NCBI GenBank assembly: GCA_039934475.1
Contig: JBDTMC010000085.1
Coordinates: forward strand, 1-21,103
Direction of reading: 5' to 3'
From: JBDTMC01 sp039934475
GTDB taxonomy: Bacteria > Acidobacteriota > Terriglobia > Bryobacterales > Bryobacteraceae
DNA: 21,103 nt
Below, piece by piece: positions 1 to 6,858 of this stretch. Numbering within the stretch: position 1 is the first letter of the stretch; every line of letters begins with the position of its first letter. Position numbers and translations under genes: made by a program. Below the pieces are notes generated by a model. It was given only the letters and a program-made list of their open reading frames with translations, had not been told where the DNA came from and made no database searches.

Positions 1-622
1 TTTGTGCTTTGGGAATCGAATGGATGCCTTCGTTCATGTCCATCACAAGGACAGAGAACGTATCCGCGCCCTTTTGAAGGCCAGTGACCGTGCGTCCGGA
101 TTTTAGTGTGATGCTGACGCGGTCGAAGCCCGGGCGGATGGACTGATTGGGATCGAGGATGGCCTTGCGAATCTCTGCGATCTTTTTGTCGGCACGGATG
201 CCGGAGAGGTCGGGTCCCAAGCGTCCGCCCGTCCCACCGAACATGTGACAGTGCGAGCACGCCGCCGCACCAAAGAAGAGTTTGCGCCCCGCTTGTGGGT
301 CGCCTGTTGACCGCTCTTTGGCGCCCTCTCCGCGTAGGTCGCGCAAGTAAGCGACGATAGCGGCCGCATCGGGTTCAGGCATCACAATAGCGGGCATCTG
401 GGTGCCCGGTATGCCTTTGACGATATTGCGGGTGAGGTCGGCGTCAGTGGAACCCCAATGCCACGCACCCGAAGCGAGTGTAGGGCCGCGCCCGCCCGCG
501 AGGTTTTCGCCGTGACAGGCTACGCACTTCTTTTGGTACAGCGCCTTGCCATCTTCCACAGGGTGGGCGTGCTGGCCCACGGCGGCGAACGTGACCGCGA
601 AAAACACGACGGCAATCCTCAT
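1..622 (-). CDS. Diheme c-type cytochrome with Pirellula/Verrucomicrobium-type heme-binding domain (3' partial)
   Basis: Exported electron-transfer protein; 207 residues are visible before the frame runs off the left edge. Residues 1-18 (MRIAVVFFAVTFAAVGQ) form a signal peptide. Two CxxCH heme c sites are seen: CVACH (C33, C36, H37) and CSHCH (C122, C125, H126). The part after the second heme (GPDLSGI, ILDPNQSIRPGF, LKSGRTVTGL) matches the putative heme-binding domain common in Planctomycetes, Verrucomicrobia and Acidobacteria, where it often ends larger dehydrogenase or cytochrome proteins. I chose ATG 622 because a GGAG sits 9 bases upstream; the in-frame ATG at 637 has no Shine-Dalgarno and would spoil the signal peptide. 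It diverges from the ATPase gene at 733, sharing the palindromic region 684-718. The redox partner cannot be told from the sequence. Confidence 0.9.
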   Translation of the reverse strand, partial: MRIAVVFFAVTFAAVGQHAHPVEDGKALYQKKCVACHGENLAGGRGPTLASGAWHWGSTDADLTRNIVKGIPGTQMPAIVMPEPDAAAIVAYLRDLRGEGAKERSTGDPQAGRKLFFGAAACSHCHMFGGTGGRLGPDLSGIRADKKIAEIRKAILDPNQSIRPGFDRVSITLKSGRTVTGLQKGADTFSVLVMDMNEGIHSIPKAQ

Positions 623-683
623 TGAATCCAACTCCATGGCAATCAACGATGGTTACATATCGCTAGGACCTGCGGACGCGGGC

Positions 684-718
684 CTTGCAATTTTGCATTC
701 GAAATGCATAATTGCAAG
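684..718 (+). promoter_or_regulatory. 35-bp inverted repeat covering a putative divergent promoter
   Basis: The arms are 16 bases with one mismatch (left arm CTTGCAATTTTGCATT) around the 3-base loop CGA. On the plus strand TTGCAA (685-690) and CATAAT (707-712), 16 bases apart, could be the -35 and -10 of the ATPase gene. The repeat would then span the promoter exactly, and transcription would start at about 718-720, just before the Shine-Dalgarno GAGGAG (718-723). Because of the symmetry a similar but weaker element faces the cytochrome gene. The structure suggests an operator for a dimeric repressor or, if transcribed, an RNA hairpin. There is no T-run, so it is not a terminator. Confidence 0.6.
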
Positions 719-732
719 AGGAGCCCTTTTTC

Positions 733-1956
733 GTGAGCAGCCGTTTCATTCCGCGCGCCTTGGAGCCAGTGCTGCGGAAGGCTGCCGCCGAGTTTCCAGC
801 CGTGGTGCTGACGGGGCCGCGCCAGTCAGGCAAGACTACTCTGCTGAAACACGTCTTCACCAAGGGCACGCGTTACTTCTCTTTAGAGCTTCCCGACGTG
901 CGTGCCGCTGCGGTTGCTGACCCGCGGGGTTTCCTTGATCTGGCATCGGCCCCTGTCATCTTTGACGAGATTCAATACGCTCCAGAACTGCTGCCTTACA
1001 TCAAGGAGCGGATTGATGACCGGCGGGAGCTTCGGGGACGGTACTTTCTTACCGGATCTCAGAACCTGCTACTGGGGGAGAGGGTAACGGAATCCCTTGC
1101 GGGACGCGCCGCAATGCTACGTTTGTTGCCTCTTTCCCAACGCGAGGAGAGCGGTATGCTTTCGTCGCCATTGCCTTGGGAGAAGGCTCGTAAACGGGAA
1201 GCGCCTGCTTCAATTCCCAGGCCCGAGCTTTGGCGGAACCTTCTCCGCGGCGGTTATCCCGAACTCGCGGCAGAGCCTGGGCGCGACATCTCTCTTTGGC
1301 ATTCCAGCTACATACAAACCTACCTCGAGCGTGACGTTCGTTCGCTCCGTCAAGTAGGGGATCTGATCTCGTTCCAGAGCTTCCTTCGTGCACTGGCGGC
1401 GAGGAGCGGACAGTTACTGAACCTCGCAGACGTCGGGCGCGACTTGGGTATTGCAGTGAATACGGCAAAGGCATGGCTCTCCGTCCTCGAAGCTACGTTT
1501 CAGGTGATCGTGGTCCGCCCCTATCATGCCAACGTCGGCAAGCGGCTGGTGAAGACGCCTAAGGTCTACTTCGCTGACACGGGCACGCTTTGCCACCTGG
1601 CTGGTTTGAGGGATCCGGAACACGCGGCGGCTGGGCCGATGGGTGGTGCGATCTTTGAAACGGCCGTGCTACTCGAGATTGTGAAGGCGCAGATGAACCG
1701 GGGTGAAACACCGCAGGTTCACTTCTGGCGTACGTCGACCGGGGTCGAAGTGGATTTCGTGGTGGAGTCGGGAGGCAAGCTCATCCCGATCGAAGTGAAG
1801 CTATCGGCGACACCGCGCCCGGCGATGGCAAACGGCATCGTCGCCTTTCGCGCCGATTTGGGAGAGCAATCCGCGCCTGGCTACGTGGTACATCCGGGAG
1901 ACATCCGCTTGCCGCTTGCGCCCGGCGTCAAGGCTCTACCTTTCGCTGACCTATAG
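733..1956 (+). CDS. AAA ATPase with C-terminal DUF4143 nuclease-like domain
   Basis: A 407-aa protein of the widespread AAA_14-DUF4143 family. Residues 22-150 carry the ATPase: Walker A GPRQSGKT (28-35), Walker B VIFDEI (75-80), then FLTGSQN as the sensor-like strand. After a winged-helix-like segment (RSGQLLNLADVGRDLGI) comes DUF4143 with the typical KVYFADTG, and a restriction-endonuclease-like core in which D341, E354 and K356 fit a PD-(D/E)xK pattern (VEVDF ... IPIEVK). Known members are cytoplasmic ATPases of unsettled function, often spread by transfer. I prefer GTG 733 over the in-frame TTG 712: GAGGAG lies 9 bases before the GTG, whereas the TTG lies inside the inverted repeat without a ribosome site. 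It is a single-gene unit, convergent with the antiporter gene with one base between the stops. All catalytic motifs look intact. Confidence 0.92.
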   Translation: MSSRFIPRALEPVLRKAAAEFPAVVLTGPRQSGKTTLLKHVFTKGTRYFSLELPDVRAAAVADPRGFLDLASAPVIFDEIQYAPELLPYIKERIDDRRELRGRYFLTGSQNLLLGERVTESLAGRAAMLRLLPLSQREESGMLSSPLPWEKARKREAPASIPRPELWRNLLRGGYPELAAEPGRDISLWHSSYIQTYLERDVRSLRQVGDLISFQSFLRALAARSGQLLNLADVGRDLGIAVNTAKAWLSVLEATFQVIVVRPYHANVGKRLVKTPKVYFADTGTLCHLAGLRDPEHAAAGPMGGAIFETAVLLEIVKAQMNRGETPQVHFWRTSTGVEVDFVVESGGKLIPIEVKLSATPRPAMANGIVAFRADLGEQSAPGYVVHPGDIRLPLAPGVKALPFADL

Positions 1957-1957
1957 C

Positions 1958-3223
1958 TCAGGCCACCCGTTCCGGCATGAGGCGAATGCGCTCTTCCGTA
2001 ATCAAACGTTCTGGGTACACCAGATGCAACAGCGGCGTCGTCATGAACGTAGTCACCAGCGCCATCAGCACCATCATGGAGAACATGCCGCTGGAAATTA
2101 CACCAATGTCGAGACCGATGTTCAGGATCACCAGTTCCATCAGGCCGCGCGTGTTCATCAGAATTCCGAGCGATGCGGAGTCGCGCCACGACATGCCGGC
2201 GAAGCGCGCAGCGAACATGGAGCCGCCCAACTTGCCGGCAATCGCCACCACGATCACAAGGGCCGCATAGAGCCACCACTTGCCGCTGCCCTCAAGACCA
2301 ATTCTGGTCCGCAGACCGCTGTAGGCGAAGAAGAGCGGCAGCAGCACTACCACTGTCACCGCTTCCAGCTTCTGTGTGATGTGGTGAATGAAGTCCTCGC
2401 TCTTCGGCATGATCGCGCCCACCAGGAAGGCTCCAAAGAGCAGATGGATGCCGAGCGCTTCCGTGGCTAGCGCGGAGGCCAACACCAGCAGCACCATCAC
2501 CGCCAGTGTTTGATCCGTCAGTTTGCCGTTCTTGCGGAAGGATGATTCAAACCGCGGTAGAAGTTTCCGCACTCCGAACACCATGACCACCACGAAGAGC
2601 GCGGAGCCGCCAAGCGTCATCCAAATGGGCAACGATCCGTGGGCGGCGCGGATGAGAAAGACGATGTAGGCGAGAATGCACCAGCCCGTGACGTCATCCA
2701 CGGCGGCGCAGGCGATGGAAAGAGTTCCCAGCCGGGACTTCAGCATGTTGCGTTCCCCGAGGATTCGTGCCAGCACCGGGAATGCCGTGATGCTCATGGC
2801 GGCGCCCATAAAAAGCATGAAGCCGAGGAAGCTGACGCTATCGTCAGAGAGGCGTGGGTAGAGAAACAGGGCGAGGATGCTGCCGAGGCAGAAGGGGCTG
2901 ACGATACTCACATGGCTGGTCAGCACAGCGGCGTGTCCGTTCTCATGCAGTTCCTTGGGATTTAACGACAGACCGACAAGGAACATGAAGAGGATCAGTC
3001 CCACCTGGCTGAGCGCGTTTAAATGGCCGAGGCTGGATGGCGGGAATAACGCGGCAGAAAATCCAGGTGCGACCCAGCCCATAAGCGACGGGCCCAGCAG
3101 GATGCCCGCTGCCATCTCACCCACTACTTGAGGCTGCTTCAGCTTTTGAAAGATCAGGCCCCCGATGCGCCCAGCGAGGATAACGACGGCAATCTGCAGA
3201 ATGAGTTTGAAAAGATCGACCAT
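1958..3223 (-). CDS. CPA2-family cation/proton antiporter
   Basis: A 421-aa inner-membrane transporter (Na_H_Exchanger fold) with about 12-13 hydrophobic helices along its length. The family exchanges Na+ or K+ for H+. Family marks are QPQVVGEMAAGILLGPSLMG (residues 30-49), ITAFPVLARIL (145-155) and the transport-site pair AVDDVTG with D176-D177. In CPA2 proteins such a double aspartate goes with electrogenic exchange. No TrkA/RCK nucleotide-binding domain follows, unlike KefB/KefC. Start ATG 3223 is set by AAGGAGG six bases upstream; a longer open frame to 3304 adds an arginine-rich non-membrane stretch and is rejected. Its ATG overlaps the stop of the upstream gene as TGATG, so translation is probably coupled. 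It is the last gene of the seven-gene run. The ion cannot be told from the sequence. Confidence 0.92.
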   Translation of the reverse strand: MVDLFKLILQIAVVILAGRIGGLIFQKLKQPQVVGEMAAGILLGPSLMGWVAPGFSAALFPPSSLGHLNALSQVGLILFMFLVGLSLNPKELHENGHAAVLTSHVSIVSPFCLGSILALFLYPRLSDDSVSFLGFMLFMGAAMSITAFPVLARILGERNMLKSRLGTLSIACAAVDDVTGWCILAYIVFLIRAAHGSLPIWMTLGGSALFVVVMVFGVRKLLPRFESSFRKNGKLTDQTLAVMVLLVLASALATEALGIHLLFGAFLVGAIMPKSEDFIHHITQKLEAVTVVVLLPLFFAYSGLRTRIGLEGSGKWWLYAALVIVVAIAGKLGGSMFAARFAGMSWRDSASLGILMNTRGLMELVILNIGLDIGVISSGMFSMMVLMALVTTFMTTPLLHLVYPERLITEERIRLMPERVA

Positions 3224-3654
3224 CAGCGGCCTCCTTCTTTCGGCGACGGCGAGCGTGTGGCGGTGAACGAAGCTCGTGCACAGGTGTCGCAACCGTCCAC
3301 CCACAGTTGTCCGCGCAGGATCCGCTTGCTGCGTTCACCCTCCACTGCTGCTTCAAAACGCGCGGTCTTACCGCCGCAACTGCCACTGGCGTTCAATCGC
3401 GCGTTCTGTAGAAGGCCTTGCCAGCGCGTTTTCTTCGCGTCATGCAGAGACACTACTACCTCTTCGCCGGACTGCGTAATCGTTACATTTGGGGCGTCTA
3501 CGCAAGAGAGTGGATCGGTTGTCTGGAGCGTCCATTCCCCGGCGACCGCGGGCGGAGCCGTAATGCCTTTACCCAACTCCGACGCCGAGACCAGCACCAA
3601 CAGGGGTACTCCCACCAGCAGTAAATATCCGTATGTCAGTCGATTCGCCTGCAT
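3223..3654 (-). CDS. Small exported protein of unknown function with a CxxC pair
   Basis: A 143-aa protein I do not recognise. Residues 8-24 (YGYLLLVGVPLLVLVSA) are a hydrophobic signal or anchor segment. The rest alternates short strand-like stretches (GEWTLQT, NVTITQSGEEVVVSL, KILRGQLW-type), suggesting a small beta-barrel or sandwich outside the cytoplasm. There are four cysteines: one after DPLS, one in GSCGG, and the pair GCDTC near the C-terminus. No CxxCH is present, so it is not a cytochrome; disulfides are likely. Start ATG 3654 follows GAAGGAG. It lies 13 bases after the porin stop and overlaps the antiporter start by one base, so it is very probably translated together with both. 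Function could be accessory to the antiporter or porin; this is context only. Confidence 0.8.
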   Translation of the reverse strand: MQANRLTYGYLLLVGVPLLVLVSASELGKGITAPPAVAGEWTLQTTDPLSCVDAPNVTITQSGEEVVVSLHDAKKTRWQGLLQNARLNASGSCGGKTARFEAAVEGERSKRILRGQLWVDGCDTCARASFTATRSPSPKEGGR

Positions 3655-3667
3655 ATCCGCCTCTCCT

Positions 3668-5011
3668 TCAGAACGTGTAACCGATGGCCATGTTGACGTG
3701 GTCGCCGCGCTCGCCTGCGGCCGATTGGGCGCGGAAGTCAGTGAGGATTCGACGGTATTCCCAAGCCCACGACAATGCTGGAGTCGGCCGGAAGATGATA
3801 TTGCCGCTGTACGTTTGATTCCGATAGCGGTTGCCCACCGGAAGCTGAGACGCTTTCATCGCCTCGCCCCCATAGCCGAGATTGGCTTGCCACCGGCGCG
3901 TCATTGCGAACTGCGCTTGAACCCATCCTCCACGTGTCGCCACGCCATGTTCGCCGGCGCTTCCCACTGCGCCCACGGCCTCCCCCGCGGCGGCGCTGAA
4001 GATGCCGAGCGCGCGACCGGTGAATGCTTCCCCCGTAAGAATGAAGTGCGGTGCCAGCGGAAGGATGTAATCGACGGCCGCTCCCCACGAATCGACACCG
4101 GTACCTGCGTTCTTGCCGCGCCCGTAATGCGAACTTGCGCCCACCGTGAACTTCGATTCGCTCAATGCCACGCGCGAGTCCATCGCCGGCATACGGCCGC
4201 GTTCACCGATGCCCGGTGCACGAGCGGTCGCAAACGAGCTGGTGGTGTAGTCGCCCATGTTGGGATCAGTGGCGGCTACCTGCCACAAGACATGCGTGGT
4301 GCGATACTCGGCGCGGACTTGCGGTGTTCGGATCCATGCGTTACCCGATGCGGACAGCCCAGGGATGGCGAACTCGGCAACAGTTACCGGATTCAGCGGT
4401 GCGAAGATGCTCCAATCCTCCCCAGCTTCGACGGCAAACTTCTTCCAATCGAGGCGGGCATAGGCGAGTCGCAGGCGCGGCAGGTCCATGTTTTCGCCGT
4501 TCGGCAAGGCGGTCTTGCCCCCCAGGAAGTCGGCTTCCACAACACCGCTGGCAGTTGCCGATCCCAAGCTGACTCCTTGCACGCGCACGCCAAGACGGCT
4601 CTGCCGGGCAGTCATGCCGAAGTTCTTGTCGCTGCCTGTCGTGTCTGAACCCTGCTTGGCGAGGAACAGGGGTATGTCCTGGATGTTGGCGCCGGCGGTG
4701 TTGTAGAACGCGTTCAACATCAGGGTGCCGTAGAGCGATACAGAGGGTTTGGGGGACGCCGGCTTAGGTACGCTATCGGCGGACGATGCGAGGTCTGCCT
4801 CCTTCAAAATCCCCTTACTTACCAGAAGAGCCTCAAGAGCTTCCGCACGCTTCCCGTCGGCTGCCTTCACCACTTGCAACACATTGCTGGCATCAATTAC
4901 TCCGCGCCCGGCGAGGGTCCGGGCAAGCACCACCGCCGGGTCCTCCGCGGCCATGGCCGCGCACGAGAACAGGAATATACTGACGCCGACAATCGCTACT
5001 CTCGGTATCAC
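3668..5011 (-). CDS. DcaP-like outer-membrane porin
   Basis: A 447-aa outer-membrane beta-barrel protein. The signal peptide is residues 1-21 (up to CAAMA). A helical periplasmic segment follows (about 24-75, VVLARTLAGRGVIDASNVLQ onward), then a proline-rich linker and a barrel beginning SVSLYGTLMLNAFYN. Barrel hallmarks are alternating strands with aromatic girdles (RLRLAYARLDWKKFAVEAGE, LSWAWEYRRI) and the C-terminal phenylalanine in MAIGYTF recognised by the BAM machinery. The pattern fits the DcaP-like trimeric porins, which pass small organic anions. The start is GTG 5011 with GGGAG four bases upstream. It follows the response regulator by 58 bases, with a direct repeat in that gap, and is followed 13 bases later by the small unknown gene. 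The substrate is unknown; a sugar or organic acid is possible from context. Confidence 0.82.
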   Translation of the reverse strand: MIPRVAIVGVSIFLFSCAAMAAEDPAVVLARTLAGRGVIDASNVLQVVKAADGKRAEALEALLVSKGILKEADLASSADSVPKPASPKPSVSLYGTLMLNAFYNTAGANIQDIPLFLAKQGSDTTGSDKNFGMTARQSRLGVRVQGVSLGSATASGVVEADFLGGKTALPNGENMDLPRLRLAYARLDWKKFAVEAGEDWSIFAPLNPVTVAEFAIPGLSASGNAWIRTPQVRAEYRTTHVLWQVAATDPNMGDYTTSSFATARAPGIGERGRMPAMDSRVALSESKFTVGASSHYGRGKNAGTGVDSWGAAVDYILPLAPHFILTGEAFTGRALGIFSAAAGEAVGAVGSAGEHGVATRGGWVQAQFAMTRRWQANLGYGGEAMKASQLPVGNRYRNQTYSGNIIFRPTPALSWAWEYRRILTDFRAQSAAGERGDHVNMAIGYTF

Positions 5012-5020
5012 GTTCTCCCA

Positions 5021-5073
5021 AGGTAACTAGCGAGCGCCCCACCGGTCGATGGGATGATAGGGCAGGTAACTAG
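5021..5073. repeat. Pair of 10-bp direct repeats AGGTAACTAG
   Basis: Two exact copies of AGGTAACTAG, at 5021-5030 and 5064-5073, lie 43 bases apart (about four helical turns). One copy ends just upstream of the porin ribosome site, the other overlaps the last codons of the response regulator gene. Spacing by whole helical turns ahead of a porin gene, and right after a regulator gene, fits a binding site for that regulator, but no promoter is evident and this is inference. Confidence 0.45.
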
Positions 5074-5699
5074 TACTTTGGGGAAGGTAGGCCGAGTTTG
5101 TCGCCCATGCGAACCAGGTCGGGAAGGGAAGTGGCTTGCATCTTTCTCACCACCTGGCCGCGATGGATCTTGATGGTCCGCTCACTGGTGCCCAACTGCG
5201 CGGCAATCTGCTTATTCAACAGGCCGGTGATCACTAACTGCATCACTTCCTGTTCGCGCGGCGTAAGCTTCGCGTAGCGTTCGCGAAGCAGCGCAAGGCG
5301 CTCGATTTCCGCATTCGCTTCGCGCGCCTTCTCAAGAGCGCGCTGAATCGCGTCTAGCAACGCCTGGCCCCGGAACGGCTTGGTGAGAAATTCCACCGCA
5401 CCGGCTTTCATCGCCTCTACCGACATCGGGATATCGCCGTGTCCGGTGATGAAAATGACGGGCAGATTGTCGTTGGATGCTTGGAGCTCGCGCTGGAAAT
5501 CGAGGCCGCTGACGCCCGGCAGGCGCACATCCAAGACCAAACAGGCCGGGCCTCTGGCGCGCTTAGCGGCGGTGAAATCAGCGGGCGAGGCGAACGTCTT
5601 GGCCTTCAATCCAACTGACGCCAGCAGGCTGGTGATCGCGCTGCGGGCTGCTTCTTCGTCGTCCACTACGTAGACAATCGCTTCGTTGTCCGGGTTCAT
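5070..5699 (-). CDS. FixJ/TodT-type response regulator (receiver plus LuxR-type HTH)
   Basis: A 209-aa cytoplasmic transcription factor. The receiver domain is residues 7-120: acidic pair D13-D14, phospho-acceptor D57 in LVLDVRLPG, switch threonine T85 in FITGHGD, and lysine K107 in FLTKPF. The FITGHGDIPMSVEAMKAGAVEFL segment is characteristic of the FixJ branch. A coiled linker (residues 115-138) leads to a LuxR-type HTH, LTPREQEVMQLVITG...NKQIAAQLGTSERTIKIHR. All phosphotransfer residues are present. ATG 5699 is the start: it overlaps the kinase stop as ATGA, and upstream codons up to 5765 are just the kinase end read in another frame. The partner is certainly the adjacent kinase; likely targets are the downstream porin-antiporter genes. 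Confidence 0.94.
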   Translation of the reverse strand: MNPDNEAIVYVVDDEEAARSAITSLLASVGLKAKTFASPADFTAAKRARGPACLVLDVRLPGVSGLDFQRELQASNDNLPVIFITGHGDIPMSVEAMKAGAVEFLTKPFRGQALLDAIQRALEKAREANAEIERLALLRERYAKLTPREQEVMQLVITGLLNKQIAAQLGTSERTIKIHRGQVVRKMQATSLPDLVRMGDKLGLPSPKY

Positions 5700-6844
5700 G
5701 CCTGGCCATCCATTGCCGGCAGGTTGAAGTGGAACACCGCCCCACCAGGCCGGTTTTCTGGCCACAATCGCCCCCCGTGCCCCTCGATGATGGTGCGGCT
5801 GATAGAGAGGCCCATGCCCAGTCCTTCGCGTTTAGTTGTGAAGAACGCGTCGAAGAGGCGCGACTCCTCTCCGGCGGGAAGGCCCGGACCAGTGTCGGCG
5901 ACTGTCACCACCACACGTCCCGTCGTGTCGTTCGCCGAAGTGATCTCTAACTCCCTCGGGCCGGCGGCAGCGCCCATCGCTTCCATCGCGTTCACCAGAA
6001 GATTGACCAGAACCTGCTGCAGTTGGACGCGGTCGCCGTGGACGGGTCGGACGTCGTCGCTGAGTTTCGTGTGGACGGTAACGCCGTGACGGGCAACTTC
6101 ACGCTGCATCAATCCCAGTGTCTCCTCGATCAGTGGGTTGACGGAAACGGCAGCCTTTCGCGGCGGTGACTTGCGGGCGAACTCGCGGATGCGGCGTATG
6201 ATCTCTCCGGCGCGGGTGCCTTCTGCGATAGTGCGGTCTACGGCCTGCCGCGCCTCCTCCAGATTCGGAGGATTAGCAGCCATCCAGCCCATTGCCGCAT
6301 CGCCGTTCACCACAACGGCCATCAGCGGTTGGTTGATCTCATGGGCAATGGACGTCGTGAGTTCGCCCATCGTCAGAACACGGGAGACGTGAGCCAAGTC
6401 GGCCTGCATCTTCTGCACCGCTTCTTCGGCGCGCATACGTTCGGCGATTTCCGCCTCCAGCAGAGCCGTGCGTTCCTGGACGCGCAGTTCCAACTCATCC
6501 CGTGCGCGCGCCAAGGATTCCTCGGCGTCCTTGCGCTTCTTCACGAACCAGCACGTGACCAGCGCCGGCCCGCCGAATTGGACGACGTAAGGGAGAGGCG
6601 AAGTGCTGACGCCCAGGGCTTGCAGAGGCAGTACGAAGAAATAGCTGAGGACGACGGTGGAAAGCGCGACTGCGGCGAGACCAGGGCCGGTCCCACCCAC
6701 TCTCGTTGCGGCCACTATAGCCGCGAAGAACAGCGGCGTCGGAAAGATGTGAGATTCCAGCGAGCGCGTAACCACGGCCGCCGCAGCTACGCTAATCGCA
6801 GCAACGCCGTATCCGGCCAGCGCGGCTGATTTTCTGGGCCGCAT
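5696..6844 (-). CDS. Membrane sensor histidine kinase with DUF4118-type N-terminus, FixL-like
   Basis: A 382-aa kinase. Residues 8-103 hold about four short membrane helices of the DUF4118 kind (TPLFFAAIVAATRVGGTGPG is a signature stretch), as in KdpD-like sensors. A coiled coil follows (105-150), then the dimerisation domain with phospho-acceptor H168 in SIAHEINQPL, and the ATPase domain: N box NLLVNAMEAM (N285), G1 DTGPGL (D317), F box FDAFFTTK, G2 GLGMGLSI (341-348). There is no PAS, HAMP or periplasmic sensor domain, so the signal is probably membrane-derived or internal. The start is ATG 6844, 14 bases after the isomerase stop. There is no Shine-Dalgarno, but a TATGCT sits six bases upstream. 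It overlaps the response regulator by four bases. Confidence 0.93.
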   Translation of the reverse strand: MRPRKSAALAGYGVAAISVAAAAVVTRSLESHIFPTPLFFAAIVAATRVGGTGPGLAAVALSTVVLSYFFVLPLQALGVSTSPLPYVVQFGGPALVTCWFVKKRKDAEESLARARDELELRVQERTALLEAEIAERMRAEEAVQKMQADLAHVSRVLTMGELTTSIAHEINQPLMAVVVNGDAAMGWMAANPPNLEEARQAVDRTIAEGTRAGEIIRRIREFARKSPPRKAAVSVNPLIEETLGLMQREVARHGVTVHTKLSDDVRPVHGDRVQLQQVLVNLLVNAMEAMGAAAGPRELEITSANDTTGRVVVTVADTGPGLPAGEESRLFDAFFTTKREGLGMGLSISRTIIEGHGGRLWPENRPGGAVFHFNLPAMDGQA

Positions 6845-6858
6845 CGTTTCAGCATAAG

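Noticed and set aside
712..732. TTG 712 as start of the AAA ATPase
   Set aside because: It lies in the inverted repeat, has no ribosome site, and the GTG at 733 has GAGGAG at proper spacing.
3224..3304. N-terminal extension of the antiporter
   Set aside because: Arg/His-rich and not membrane-like; the ATG at 3223 has a near-perfect AAGGAGG.
3128..4648. 506-codon plus-strand open frame
   Set aside because: It lies opposite the porin, the small exported gene and the antiporter start, which have signal peptides, ribosome sites and family motifs. Its own translation is low-complexity, rich in Arg, His and Cys, with no recognisable domain. It is a GC-rich shadow.
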